In this document: piece by piece, positions 5,054 through 12,568 of the stretch
Layout: every line of letters starts with the position of its first letter
How positions within the stretch are numbered: the stretch's first letter is position 1
From: Saprospiraceae bacterium
Lineage (GTDB): Bacteria; Bacteroidota; Bacteroidia; Chitinophagales; Saprospiraceae
Direction: 5' to 3'
Assembly: GCA_014379065.1 (NCBI GenBank)
Contig: JACMMM010000480.1
Span: forward strand, 1 to 12,838
Length of the DNA stretch: 12,838 bases
Program-made: the position numbers and the translations under genes
Notes under the pieces: model-generated
Told to the model about the DNA's origin: nothing
Seen by the model: the letters and a program-made list of their open reading frames with translations, nothing else
The model's database searches: none

Positions 5054-6256
5054 ATGGATATTTATTCACGCAAATCATACTGGAAATGGTATTTAGCAGC
5101 TGGGGGGGCACTCATCGTCTTCCTTTCGCTAGTCTATACCCGCTATCTGGGCAACCAACTTGCCGAACGTGAAAAACAGCAGGTTGAGCAATACCTTGAG
5201 GCTCAACGAACGCTGGCCAGTTCCGGCGGCGACCCTTACCAATCCTTTTACTGCGACATTAGTTTTCAACTCAAAGTGGTACAGAGCAATACCACCGTAC
5301 CCATCCTCCTGCTCAACGAACGTGGCGGCATTGATGGCTATACCAATGTGGGAGAGGACGAAAACGACAGTATCTCAACCGAGGCTTTGCAGCGTGTGTA
5401 CCAAGGAATGTTGGCGGAAAATGCAGATACTATTCATGTACCCGTGGGCGACGACCTACAGATAGTAATGTACGGAAAATCACGCTTGTTGAAGCTCTTA
5501 GAGTGGTATCCGTATATACAACTGTTCCTCATCGGGGTTTTTATCGCCTTTGGGTATGCGGGTTTTAGTGCTTCGAGGCGCGTGGAACAAAACAAAGTGT
5601 GGCTCGGCATGGCGAAGGAAACAGCCCATCAACTGGGCACCCCCATCACCGCGATACTGGGCTGGATCGAAACCCTGAAAGCCGTGAACGAAGACCGCCC
5701 CGACAATCAGGAAATGCTGGTCGAACTGCGCAATGACGTGACCCGCCTCGAACTTGTGGCCGACCGTTTTTCTAAAATCGGCGCAACACCGGAACTTACC
5801 CCCGTAAACTTGTACGAACAACTGGAAATTTGCCGCGTGTACATGCAGCGCCGGGCACCCCGCAAGATGATCTTTGATTTTCCAAAACCTGAGGAACAAG
5901 AAGATCTCATGGTATTCCTGAATCCACCACTTTTTGACTGGGTCATCGAAAACCTGCTCCGAAACGCCATTGATGCGACGGAAAGCGGGGAGGGAAAAAT
6001 CACAGCCCACGTTTATAAAGAAAGCAAATGGGCTTGCATTGATGTCAGCGATACAGGCAAAGGAATCCCTTCGAGTAAGCACAGCATGGTGTTTAAACCC
6101 GGATACTCCACCAAAACGCGGGGTTGGGGGCTCGGTCTTTCGCTCGCACGGCGTATTATGGTGGAATATCACCGAGGTCGCATTTTTGTCAAAAAATCGG
6201 AGATCGGAAAAGGCACCACGTTTACGGTGAAATTGCCCATCAATCGGAAAAAATGA
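5054..6256 (+). CDS. Membrane sensor histidine kinase (orphan)
   Basis: 400 residues from the ATG at 5054; an in-frame ATG at 4985 would add 23 residues that look non-homologous and would lie before the candidate promoter. Layout: short cytoplasmic start, TM1 about 13-30, a periplasmic sensing loop about 31-152 with no recognised domain, TM2 about 154-174, then the kinase core without HAMP or PAS. The H-box is KETAHQLGTPI with phospho-acceptor His192. The ATP-binding domain shows the N-box ENLLRNAIDA (299-308), G1 DTGKGIP (333-339), the F-box-like VFKPGYSTK and G2 GWGLGLSLA (357-365). All catalytic motifs are intact, so it should autophosphorylate. No response regulator lies next to it, so partner and signal are unknown. 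Confidence 0.92.
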   Translation: MDIYSRKSYWKWYLAAGGALIVFLSLVYTRYLGNQLAEREKQQVEQYLEAQRTLASSGGDPYQSFYCDISFQLKVVQSNTTVPILLLNERGGIDGYTNVGEDENDSISTEALQRVYQGMLAENADTIHVPVGDDLQIVMYGKSRLLKLLEWYPYIQLFLIGVFIAFGYAGFSASRRVEQNKVWLGMAKETAHQLGTPITAILGWIETLKAVNEDRPDNQEMLVELRNDVTRLELVADRFSKIGATPELTPVNLYEQLEICRVYMQRRAPRKMIFDFPKPEEQEDLMVFLNPPLFDWVIENLLRNAIDATESGEGKITAHVYKESKWACIDVSDTGKGIPSSKHSMVFKPGYSTKTRGWGLGLSLARRIMVEYHRGRIFVKKSEIGKGTTFTVKLPINRKK

Positions 6257-6258
6257 CT

Positions 6259-6279
6259 TTGGACATTAGACATTGGACA
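6259..6279. repeat. Three-unit heptamer array (TTGGACA, TTAGACA, TTGGACA)
   Basis: Three perfect-length 7-nt units begin 3 nt after the histidine kinase stop. The unit is the same as that of the inverted repeat at 2346-2451, but no inverted partner was found before the next gene at 6327, so this appears to be a half or decayed element. Confidence 0.75.
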
Positions 6280-6326
6280 ACAAGCGGCCAAATCATCGCT
6301 AAAAAGTCCAGCATCCGTTTTTCAGG

Positions 6327-6938
6327 ATGAAAAACATCCTCCTCGTTTTTATCCGAAACCCACAATTGGGCAAAGTAAAAACCCGTCTGGCGCGCACACT
6401 TGGCGATGAAGAGGCCCTGCGCATTTACCATATTCTTTTAAAAAAAACCCGCGCCACTGCCCTTGCTTGCAAGGCCGAACGTTGGCTATTTTACAGCGAT
6501 TTCATAACGGAAAACGACGAGTGGCTGCGCTCCGATTTTCAAAAAAAAATCCAGCACACAGGAGATCTCGGCGAACGCATGGACGAAGCATTTAAAATGG
6601 CTTTTGGAGCCGGGGCAGAGAAGGTCGCCATCATTGGCAGCGACTGCCCTGATTTGACGGGGGAGCTGCTGCAACAAGCCTTCGACCTACTGGATTCAAC
6701 AGATTTTGTAGTGGGGCCTGCGTCCGACGGGGGATATTACCTCATCGGGATGAAGGCGTTGGAGCCTTCCGTTTTTCAGGGCATCCAATGGAGCACAGAG
6801 ACGGTGCGGGAAAAAACATTGGAGAAAATCCGCGTTACTGGAAAATCATGCGCACTCTTACCCATGCTTTTGGATGTGGATACGGAGGAAGATTGGCGTC
6901 GTTGGCGTTGGGATGGGACTTACTTTACTATTTCTTAA
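6327..6938 (+). CDS. TIGR04282 / DUF2064 family glycosyltransferase-like protein
   Basis: 203 residues, full length for the family, which has a GT-A, nucleotidyltransferase-like fold. Family markers are FIRNPQLGKVKTRLA near the N-terminus (8-22, nucleotide-binding-like loop), GDLGERM (79-85), GSDCPDLT (104-111, with the metal-binding-type Asp106 and Asp109) and GPASDGGYYLIG (130-141). Members are annotated as rSAM/selenodomain-associated transferase 1 or arsenosugar-biosynthesis glycosyltransferase. No radical-SAM or family-2 transferase partner is seen in this window, so the pathway is not settled. It is a soluble cytoplasmic protein. The ATG at 6327 is chosen because MKNILLVFIRNP is the canonical start. 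It follows the histidine kinase by 70 nt, with no visible terminator between, so co-transcription is possible. Confidence 0.88.
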   Translation: MKNILLVFIRNPQLGKVKTRLARTLGDEEALRIYHILLKKTRATALACKAERWLFYSDFITENDEWLRSDFQKKIQHTGDLGERMDEAFKMAFGAGAEKVAIIGSDCPDLTGELLQQAFDLLDSTDFVVGPASDGGYYLIGMKALEPSVFQGIQWSTETVREKTLEKIRVTGKSCALLPMLLDVDTEEDWRRWRWDGTYFTIS

Positions 6939-6982
6939 CCATTCGTTATCCTTGGCTTTACACACCCTGAGAGAGGGCCTTC

Positions 6983-6990
6983 TACTTTCG
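6983..6990 (+). promoter_or_regulatory. Weak candidate -7 element (TACTTTCG) before the large secreted-protein gene
   Basis: This matches TAnnTTTG at seven of eight positions and lies 24 nt before the ATG at 7015. It sits in a CT-rich context like the better-supported TACTTTTG at 2534. No clear -33 TTG is at the right distance. Confidence 0.3.
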
Positions 6991-7014
6991 CCTTTTCATA
7001 ATAAATTCAACGGC

Positions 7015-10000
7015 ATGAAGTCATTCTTACTTATTTCTCTCTCTCTTTTCATAGTCTTTCTGTCAAATGCAGATGCACAACAAGTCCTTTTTCAAGGATT
7101 TGAAGGTACTGGGTTTGATAATTTTGCTTTCACAGCTACCCCTACAAAGTACAACAACATCCCAGCAGAGGATGTGTGGAGCGACACCACTTCTACCTTC
7201 CAAATCTCACCCGCCACGGGCAGTCGCCAATGGTTCATGCGCGATTTGGAAAACCCTTCGGGGGGCGGAGCCTTTGAACACACGCTCGATTTTGGCCCAG
7301 TGGACGTTTCCGCTTTCTCCGCCAATACGTTCACGTTCAAGTTCTTTACCAATGCTTACGACACGGATGATAGCATCGGTTACTACATTGCCTACGACAA
7401 CGGCACAGATTGGACTAACTACACGCCGCTCAATAAAAACGCGCTCGCCTGGGAAACTGTAACAGTGAACGCCCCGGCAGGTACGCAATTCGTCCGGCTT
7501 CGTTTGGCTGCCCGCCAAAATGGTGGCTCTGACTACGCCGCTTGGGATGACATCCAACTTGTTTCGGCACAGGGCGACATCGTACCGCCGACGGTAATAA
7601 GCGCGGCTGTGACTGGCTCCAACAGTTTGCAAATTGTATTTAGCGAACCGGTAGATGCCAGTGCTGAAAACACGGCCAATTATACCGGCGTTCCCGACCT
7701 TGCCAGTGCTGTGCGCAACACCACGAACGACACCGTAACCCTCACGTTCGCCACGCCTTTCACGTTGGGCGTACCCTATACGCTCATAGTGGATGGCGTG
7801 CAGGATCTCGCGGGTAACGTCATTGCTGCACCTTACCAATTCAATTTTACTTTCTCTCTCCCACTGATTAGTTTCGTTACGGCTCGCGTTCGCGTGGATG
7901 AAAACGTCGGAACCATCAATATACCAGTGAAAGTGGACGGCCTCAATGTGGCACTCGCCAAAGCTAAAGTCCGCGTGGTACAATACTCTACCGCCGTTGA
8001 AAATGAAGACTTTGTGTTGCTGGACACCTTTGTTGCTTTTCCAGCCGGCACGCTTACGCCTTTCGATTTGAAAGTCAATATTATTGACAACAGCGACCAA
8101 CGGGATAGCCGATATATCATCCTTCAACTGTTTGATTTCACGACTGCCCAAGCTGGCGCTGTGACTGAATTCGTGGTGCTCATCAGCGATAATGATACGC
8201 CTGCGCCACAAGCAAAGGCCAATGCGCCCATCCATTTGCGTCACTTGAGCAGCTTTGATATGGATCCGACGGCAAGCGCTACAGCTGAAATTTCGGTGTA
8301 TGATCCCATCAGCAAGCGTCTGTTCACGACCAACATCTCCCAAAACAAGCTGGAGATTGTTGATCTGAAAAATCCTGTTGTTCCTGCAAAAATTGCTTCT
8401 ATTGATATCACGCCCTACGGTGGTGGCATCAATTCGGTGGATTTTGCTAATGGCGTGGCTGCTGTTGCAGTGGACGCTGTGCCTACGACTGACCCGGGGA
8501 AAGTGGTGTTCTTAGATATGAGCGGTGCTTTTTTGAGTGAGGTGACCGTTGGTGCACTGCCTGACCATGTGGTGTTTACCAACGACGGCACAAAATTGCT
8601 CGTGGCCAATGAAGCTGAACCAGCCACGGATTATTCTGTAGACCCGGAAGGTTCGGTCAGTGTGATTGACATGACGCCTGGCGCATCCAATCTTACCCAA
8701 GCCAATGTGTCTGAAATTGGCTTCACACAATTCAATACGGATAGTGCAGCCTTGACTGCTGCGGGGGTGCGCATTTTTGGGCCAAACACCACCGTGGCGC
8801 AAAACCTTGAGCCAGAATACATCACTATCAGCGACGACGGCAACACGGCTTGGGTAACCTTGCAGGAAGCAAACGCTGTGGCGGTGCTGGATTTGCAAAA
8901 CAATACCGTGACTAGCATTGTCCCACTGGGTCTGAAAGACTATGCCACGCAAAACGTTGCGCTAGACGCTTCTGACCAGGCACCAGGCATTTTCTTTAAC
9001 AACTGGAAGGTGAAAGGCATGTATCAGCCCGATGCCATTGCGCATTGGAATGTGGGTGGCACGGAGTATCTGATTACTGCCAATGAAGGCGATGTGCGTG
9101 AATGGAATGCCTATACCGAAATCGTGCGATTGAGCGATGCTTCTTATGTGCTCGATTCGGCTGCGTTCCCCGACGCTACCTACTTAAAACGCGCCGAATT
9201 GCTTGGCCGCCTCAATGTAACTACCGCCAATGGCGACACCGATGGCGACGGCGATTACGACGAAATACACAGCTTCGGGGGGCGTTCGTTCTCCATTTGG
9301 AATGCCGCGACGGGTACATTGTTATGGGATAGTGGTGATGATTTTGAGCGTATTACGGCTGCCGATCCCACTTTTGGCCCCCTCTTCAACGCCAGCAACT
9401 CCAACAATACCCGCAAAAACCGCTCGGACGACAAAGGCCCCGAGCCTGAAGGCATCGTCTTGGGCGCGATTGATGGACGCAATTACGCATTCACTGTACT
9501 CGAGCGTATCGGTGGCGTGATGGTGTACGATGTGACCAACCCCGCTGCGCCGGAATATGTGCAATGGATCAATACTCGTGCTCCGGGTACTGTTGCCGCT
9601 GGCGACCTTGGCCCAGAAGGGGTGTTGTTCATTCCCAAGGCGGAAAGCCCGAATCAACGCGATTTGCTGGTCGTGTCAAACGAAATCAGTGGCACTATTT
9701 CCATCTTTGAAATCAACATTGACCGCACCAAAACAGGCGAGTACGAGGTCACGAAATACGCTTTCGACAACAATCCCGCGATTGGGGTATATGGTGACAC
9801 GATCCGTGAAGGCGGCATTTCCGGCCTAATGTACCGCGACGGTTCCTTCCGTTTCATTGGCGACCGCGGTCCGAATGCTGATGCTATCAACAGCCCCTTG
9901 TCGGGCGGTCAAACGACCTTGGTATTTCCATTCCCCGATTATGCGCCGAAAGTGTGGCAAGTTCGCCCCGAGAATGGCGCACTCACTGTGGAAGATTTTG

Positions 10001-12411
10001 ACTTTGTAAAACGCCCCGATGGAACGGGAGCTTCTGGGTTGCCTTTGCCAGTGGGCCAAGGAAATACAGGCGAAGTAGCGTGGTCTGATACCCTCGCGAC
10101 CATAGTACCGAACGACCCTTGGGGGCTTGACTCTGAGGGCATTACGCAAGACAATGAGGGTAATTTCTGGATTTGCGACGAATATGGTGTCAGCATCTGG
10201 AAACTCGACCAAAACTTCAAAGTGCTCAATCGCTACACCCCATTTCCACACGAGTTAGAAGACTTGCCTTTGGATTCCCTGCTTGGAAAACGCCGCGCCA
10301 ATCGCGGTCTTGAAGGCATTACCTATACGCCCAACGGGAAGATTTTCGCCATCATCCAAAGCCCGACAGACAACCCGAACACTGCAACTGGCAATAGCTC
10401 ACGCATCCACCGTCTCGTAGAACTTGATCCGTCCACTGGCTCGATGCGTACGTTTGTATATGTACATGAGCCAGATTTGGGGCAAATCCGCAGTCGCGAC
10501 TGGAAATTGGGCGACCTCATTGCGATCAACAACGAAGAGTTCCTGACCGTCGAACATGCCGAACGCAACGGCTGGAATTCCAAGAACATTTACAAATTCA
10601 GCATTGCAGGCGCGACACCGGTCAGTGGAAACGATTTTAACGGACAAACTTTGGAGCAATTGCTCAACCCAACAGGGCTCGCCGCCAACGGCATTGTACC
10701 AGTTCAAAAAGAATTTTTCACCGACCTGCTCGAACTCGGATGGGAGCGTCAGCATGACAAACCAGAAGGCTTGGCCATTCTGAATGACTCCACATTCGCG
10801 GTCATCAATGACAATGATTTCGGCATCGCAGCGCCGAATGGGGATGGTAAAATCGTGCTGACGGGTAAAACGACGCGCTTGTATGTTTTTGGCTTGCCAA
10901 CCGACAAACACCTCGATTATGTTAACCCTTACTGCAAGGCTGATTTGGGTCAGGATTTCGTTACTTGCGGCCCATTAGAAGCATTCTTGGCTCTTGGTGG
11001 TCAAGGCTTTACACAAGCAACTTGGTCTGATGGCAATACCGATGTGAACCGCATCATTGATTCCGCTGGCACCTACGCAGTGGCTGCCGTGAACCAATAT
11101 GGATGTATTGCACGCGATACGATTACCCTCGGTCAATCGGATTTTCCTGCAGTAAATCTGGGCGAAAACCAATCCCTTTGCCCGGGTGCGACGGTTACGT
11201 TGGATGCTGGTATTTTCCAAACTTATAATTGGAGCAATGGCGCCACGACCCAGACCATTTCTGTCAACAACAGTGGTGGTTACGCTGTGAGTGTCACCAA
11301 CCAATTTGGCTGCGAAGGCGTGGATTTTGTATTTCTCACCAGCGCACAAAATCCAACGGTTGAGCTCGGCCCGAATAAGAACCTTTGTGCAGGCCAAACA
11401 TTGACCCTTGATGCAGGCAATATTGGCGCGAGCTACCTCTGGTCAAACGGGGAAACTACCCAAACCATCGCAGCAAACCTAGCGGGCGCGTACACCGTGA
11501 ACGTGACCAGCCCCGAAGGCTGTGTCGGCTCTGATGCAGTGACTTTGGTAAATGCGGCTACTCCGAATGTGGATCTCGGAAACGACATCACCACTTGCGA
11601 AGGCCAAGCTGTTACACTCAGCAATGGCTATCCGGGTGCTGCCACGATTTGGTCAACGGGTGCCACTTCGGTCAATATTTCAGTAGAGGCTTCAGGTACT
11701 TATTCCGTCCAGGTGACCCTTGTAACAGGCTGCTCGGATACCGATACAGTTCGGGTGACTGTATTGCCTACCTCATCCAATTTGGTGATCGGCAATGCTT
11801 GTCCGGGTGAGTTTTTTGAGTACAACGGTATTCAAATTACGGCAGGAGCGAGCCAGCAATTCACGCTGATCAATAGTGTTGGTTGTGATTCCATTGTGAC
11901 GGTGGAGGTCACGGCAAATCCAGTCCCAACCGTAAACCTAGGCCAAGACAGCACGATTTGTGACGATCAGACGCTTGCCCTCGATGCTGGCAACTCAGGT
12001 GCGCTATATTCTTGGTCAAATGGGGCTACCACGCAAACCATCACGGTAAACACTGAGAACGTGTATGCGGTGACGGTGGCGAATGGTTTTGGCTGCACCG
12101 CTACGGATGATGTTTTGGTGGAAGTGGAAATATGCGTTGGCATAAAAGAATCTGATTGGGCTGCCGGAATGAAAATTTTCCCGAACCCAACTTCTGGATT
12201 TGTCTCGCTCAATCTTTCGCTGGCAAATGCCGCCGAGCTGCGCATAGAAGTGCTTAATCCCCTTGGTCAGACCATGCAAACACACAGTCTTGGCAAAACG
12301 AATGACCTCAACCATAGCCTTGACCTCAGCAATCTGGCGCAAGGAACTTATTTTATCCGCGTAACCGTGGATGGAACAATCGCTGTCCGTCGTGTGATGG
12401 TACAACGTTGA
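7015..12411 (+). CDS. Large T9SS-secreted protein: choice-of-anchor I propeller plus phytase-like esterase domain plus stalk repeats
   Basis: 1798 residues. The start is ATG 7015, giving a clean Sec signal (MKSFLLISLSLFIVFLSNADA); the frame is open further upstream into the end of the previous gene, but that part has no signal. Domains in order: a jelly-roll-like N-terminus (21-185); a Big_5/SbsA-type Ig domain (188-280, PPTVISA...VFSEPVD); a Calx-beta-like domain (284-395); a choice-of-anchor I propeller-like region (about 405-900, with LEIVDLKNP, LLVANEAEP, TANEGDVREW and a Ca-binding-type DTDGDGDYDE loop); an esterase-like phytase domain (PF13449 type, about 930-1297, with GDRGPN, GLDSEGI, NRGLEGI, KPEGLAI); Cys-containing modules (1310-1707); and a type A sorting domain starting at MKIFPNPTSG (1719-1798). 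The protein should cross the outer membrane and be surface-attached or released. Substrate is unknown; phosphoester hydrolysis is only suggested by the family name. Confidence 0.88.
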   Translation: MKSFLLISLSLFIVFLSNADAQQVLFQGFEGTGFDNFAFTATPTKYNNIPAEDVWSDTTSTFQISPATGSRQWFMRDLENPSGGGAFEHTLDFGPVDVSAFSANTFTFKFFTNAYDTDDSIGYYIAYDNGTDWTNYTPLNKNALAWETVTVNAPAGTQFVRLRLAARQNGGSDYAAWDDIQLVSAQGDIVPPTVISAAVTGSNSLQIVFSEPVDASAENTANYTGVPDLASAVRNTTNDTVTLTFATPFTLGVPYTLIVDGVQDLAGNVIAAPYQFNFTFSLPLISFVTARVRVDENVGTINIPVKVDGLNVALAKAKVRVVQYSTAVENEDFVLLDTFVAFPAGTLTPFDLKVNIIDNSDQRDSRYIILQLFDFTTAQAGAVTEFVVLISDNDTPAPQAKANAPIHLRHLSSFDMDPTASATAEISVYDPISKRLFTTNISQNKLEIVDLKNPVVPAKIASIDITPYGGGINSVDFANGVAAVAVDAVPTTDPGKVVFLDMSGAFLSEVTVGALPDHVVFTNDGTKLLVANEAEPATDYSVDPEGSVSVIDMTPGASNLTQANVSEIGFTQFNTDSAALTAAGVRIFGPNTTVAQNLEPEYITISDDGNTAWVTLQEANAVAVLDLQNNTVTSIVPLGLKDYATQNVALDASDQAPGIFFNNWKVKGMYQPDAIAHWNVGGTEYLITANEGDVREWNAYTEIVRLSDASYVLDSAAFPDATYLKRAELLGRLNVTTANGDTDGDGDYDEIHSFGGRSFSIWNAATGTLLWDSGDDFERITAADPTFGPLFNASNSNNTRKNRSDDKGPEPEGIVLGAIDGRNYAFTVLERIGGVMVYDVTNPAAPEYVQWINTRAPGTVAAGDLGPEGVLFIPKAESPNQRDLLVVSNEISGTISIFEINIDRTKTGEYEVTKYAFDNNPAIGVYGDTIREGGISGLMYRDGSFRFIGDRGPNADAINSPLSGGQTTLVFPFPDYAPKVWQVRPENGALTVEDFDFVKRPDGTGASGLPLPVGQGNTGEVAWSDTLATIVPNDPWGLDSEGITQDNEGNFWICDEYGVSIWKLDQNFKVLNRYTPFPHELEDLPLDSLLGKRRANRGLEGITYTPNGKIFAIIQSPTDNPNTATGNSSRIHRLVELDPSTGSMRTFVYVHEPDLGQIRSRDWKLGDLIAINNEEFLTVEHAERNGWNSKNIYKFSIAGATPVSGNDFNGQTLEQLLNPTGLAANGIVPVQKEFFTDLLELGWERQHDKPEGLAILNDSTFAVINDNDFGIAAPNGDGKIVLTGKTTRLYVFGLPTDKHLDYVNPYCKADLGQDFVTCGPLEAFLALGGQGFTQATWSDGNTDVNRIIDSAGTYAVAAVNQYGCIARDTITLGQSDFPAVNLGENQSLCPGATVTLDAGIFQTYNWSNGATTQTISVNNSGGYAVSVTNQFGCEGVDFVFLTSAQNPTVELGPNKNLCAGQTLTLDAGNIGASYLWSNGETTQTIAANLAGAYTVNVTSPEGCVGSDAVTLVNAATPNVDLGNDITTCEGQAVTLSNGYPGAATIWSTGATSVNISVEASGTYSVQVTLVTGCSDTDTVRVTVLPTSSNLVIGNACPGEFFEYNGIQITAGASQQFTLINSVGCDSIVTVEVTANPVPTVNLGQDSTICDDQTLALDAGNSGALYSWSNGATTQTITVNTENVYAVTVANGFGCTATDDVLVEVEICVGIKESDWAAGMKIFPNPTSGFVSLNLSLANAAELRIEVLNPLGQTMQTHSLGKTNDLNHSLDLSNLAQGTYFIRVTVDGTIAVRRVMVQR
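10942..12135 (+). repeat. Tandem Ig/PKD-like stalk modules in the large secreted protein
   Basis: Five diverged copies of a 68-75-residue module begin at about residues 1310, 1380, 1449, 1519 and 1640. Each has the pattern V(D/N/E)LG.(N/D)...C.G...L..G, then W(S)(D/N/T)G.T...I, then G.Y.V.V....GC. The two Cys per module suggest one disulfide each. Between copies 4 and 5 lies a different short module (about 1587-1637) of the NACPGEFFEYNG...GCDSIV type. At the DNA level, copies 2, 3 and 5 keep similar WSNGATTQTI-coding stretches, which could recombine. Confidence 0.85.
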
Positions 12412-12444
12412 AAAACGATTTGATTCAAGTAAATTAGCAAATGG

Positions 12445-12484
12445 AGCGTCGTCCTGAACATTCGGGGCGACGCTTATTTTTTTT
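12445..12484 (+). terminator. Rho-independent terminator after the large secreted-protein gene
   Basis: The stem AGCGTCGTCC (12445-12454) pairs with GGGCGACGCT (12465-12474) with one T-G wobble, around a 10-nt loop. It is followed by an A and then eight T at 12477-12484. It lies 33 nt after the stop codon. Confidence 0.9.
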
Positions 12485-12497
12485 GCTAAAAGCGACA

Positions 12498-12513
12498 TTC
12501 TAAAAGGTTAGAA
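12498..12513. promoter_or_regulatory. Small perfect palindrome next to a -33 element (possible operator)
   Basis: TTCTAA (12498-12503) and TTAGAA (12508-12513) are exact inverted copies with a 4-nt spacer, ending one base before the -33 half of the next candidate promoter. That location would suit a regulator site, but 6-bp arms in AT-rich DNA can arise by chance. Confidence 0.25.
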
Positions 12514-12514
12514 C

Positions 12515-12543
12515 TTTAAAAAGTCCGTGGATGCGTACTTTTA
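12515..12543 (+). promoter_or_regulatory. Candidate promoter of the right-most gene
   Basis: TTT at 12515-12517, an 18-nt gap and TACTTTTA at 12536-12543 copy the spacing of the exbB promoter; the last -7 base is A instead of G and the -33 is TTT rather than TTG. A transcript start near 12550 would favour the ATG at 12569 over the in-frame ATGs at 12548 and 12554. Confidence 0.45.
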
Positions 12544-12568
12544 GTGCATGCTAATGCTACTTGTTCAC

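Noticed and set aside
6280..6326. Inverted partner for the TTGGACA array after the histidine kinase
   Set aside because: AGTCCAGCATCC gives only a few scattered pairs; no convincing fold-back.
6874..7014. N-terminal extension of the large secreted protein upstream of 7015
   Set aside because: It overlaps the transferase gene, covers the candidate promoter and would hide the signal peptide; MKSFLLISLS at 7015 is the natural start.
7207..8343. 378-codon open frame on the minus strand
   Set aside because: It lies wholly opposite the large secreted-protein gene, has no recognisable domain, and looks like a codon-bias shadow.
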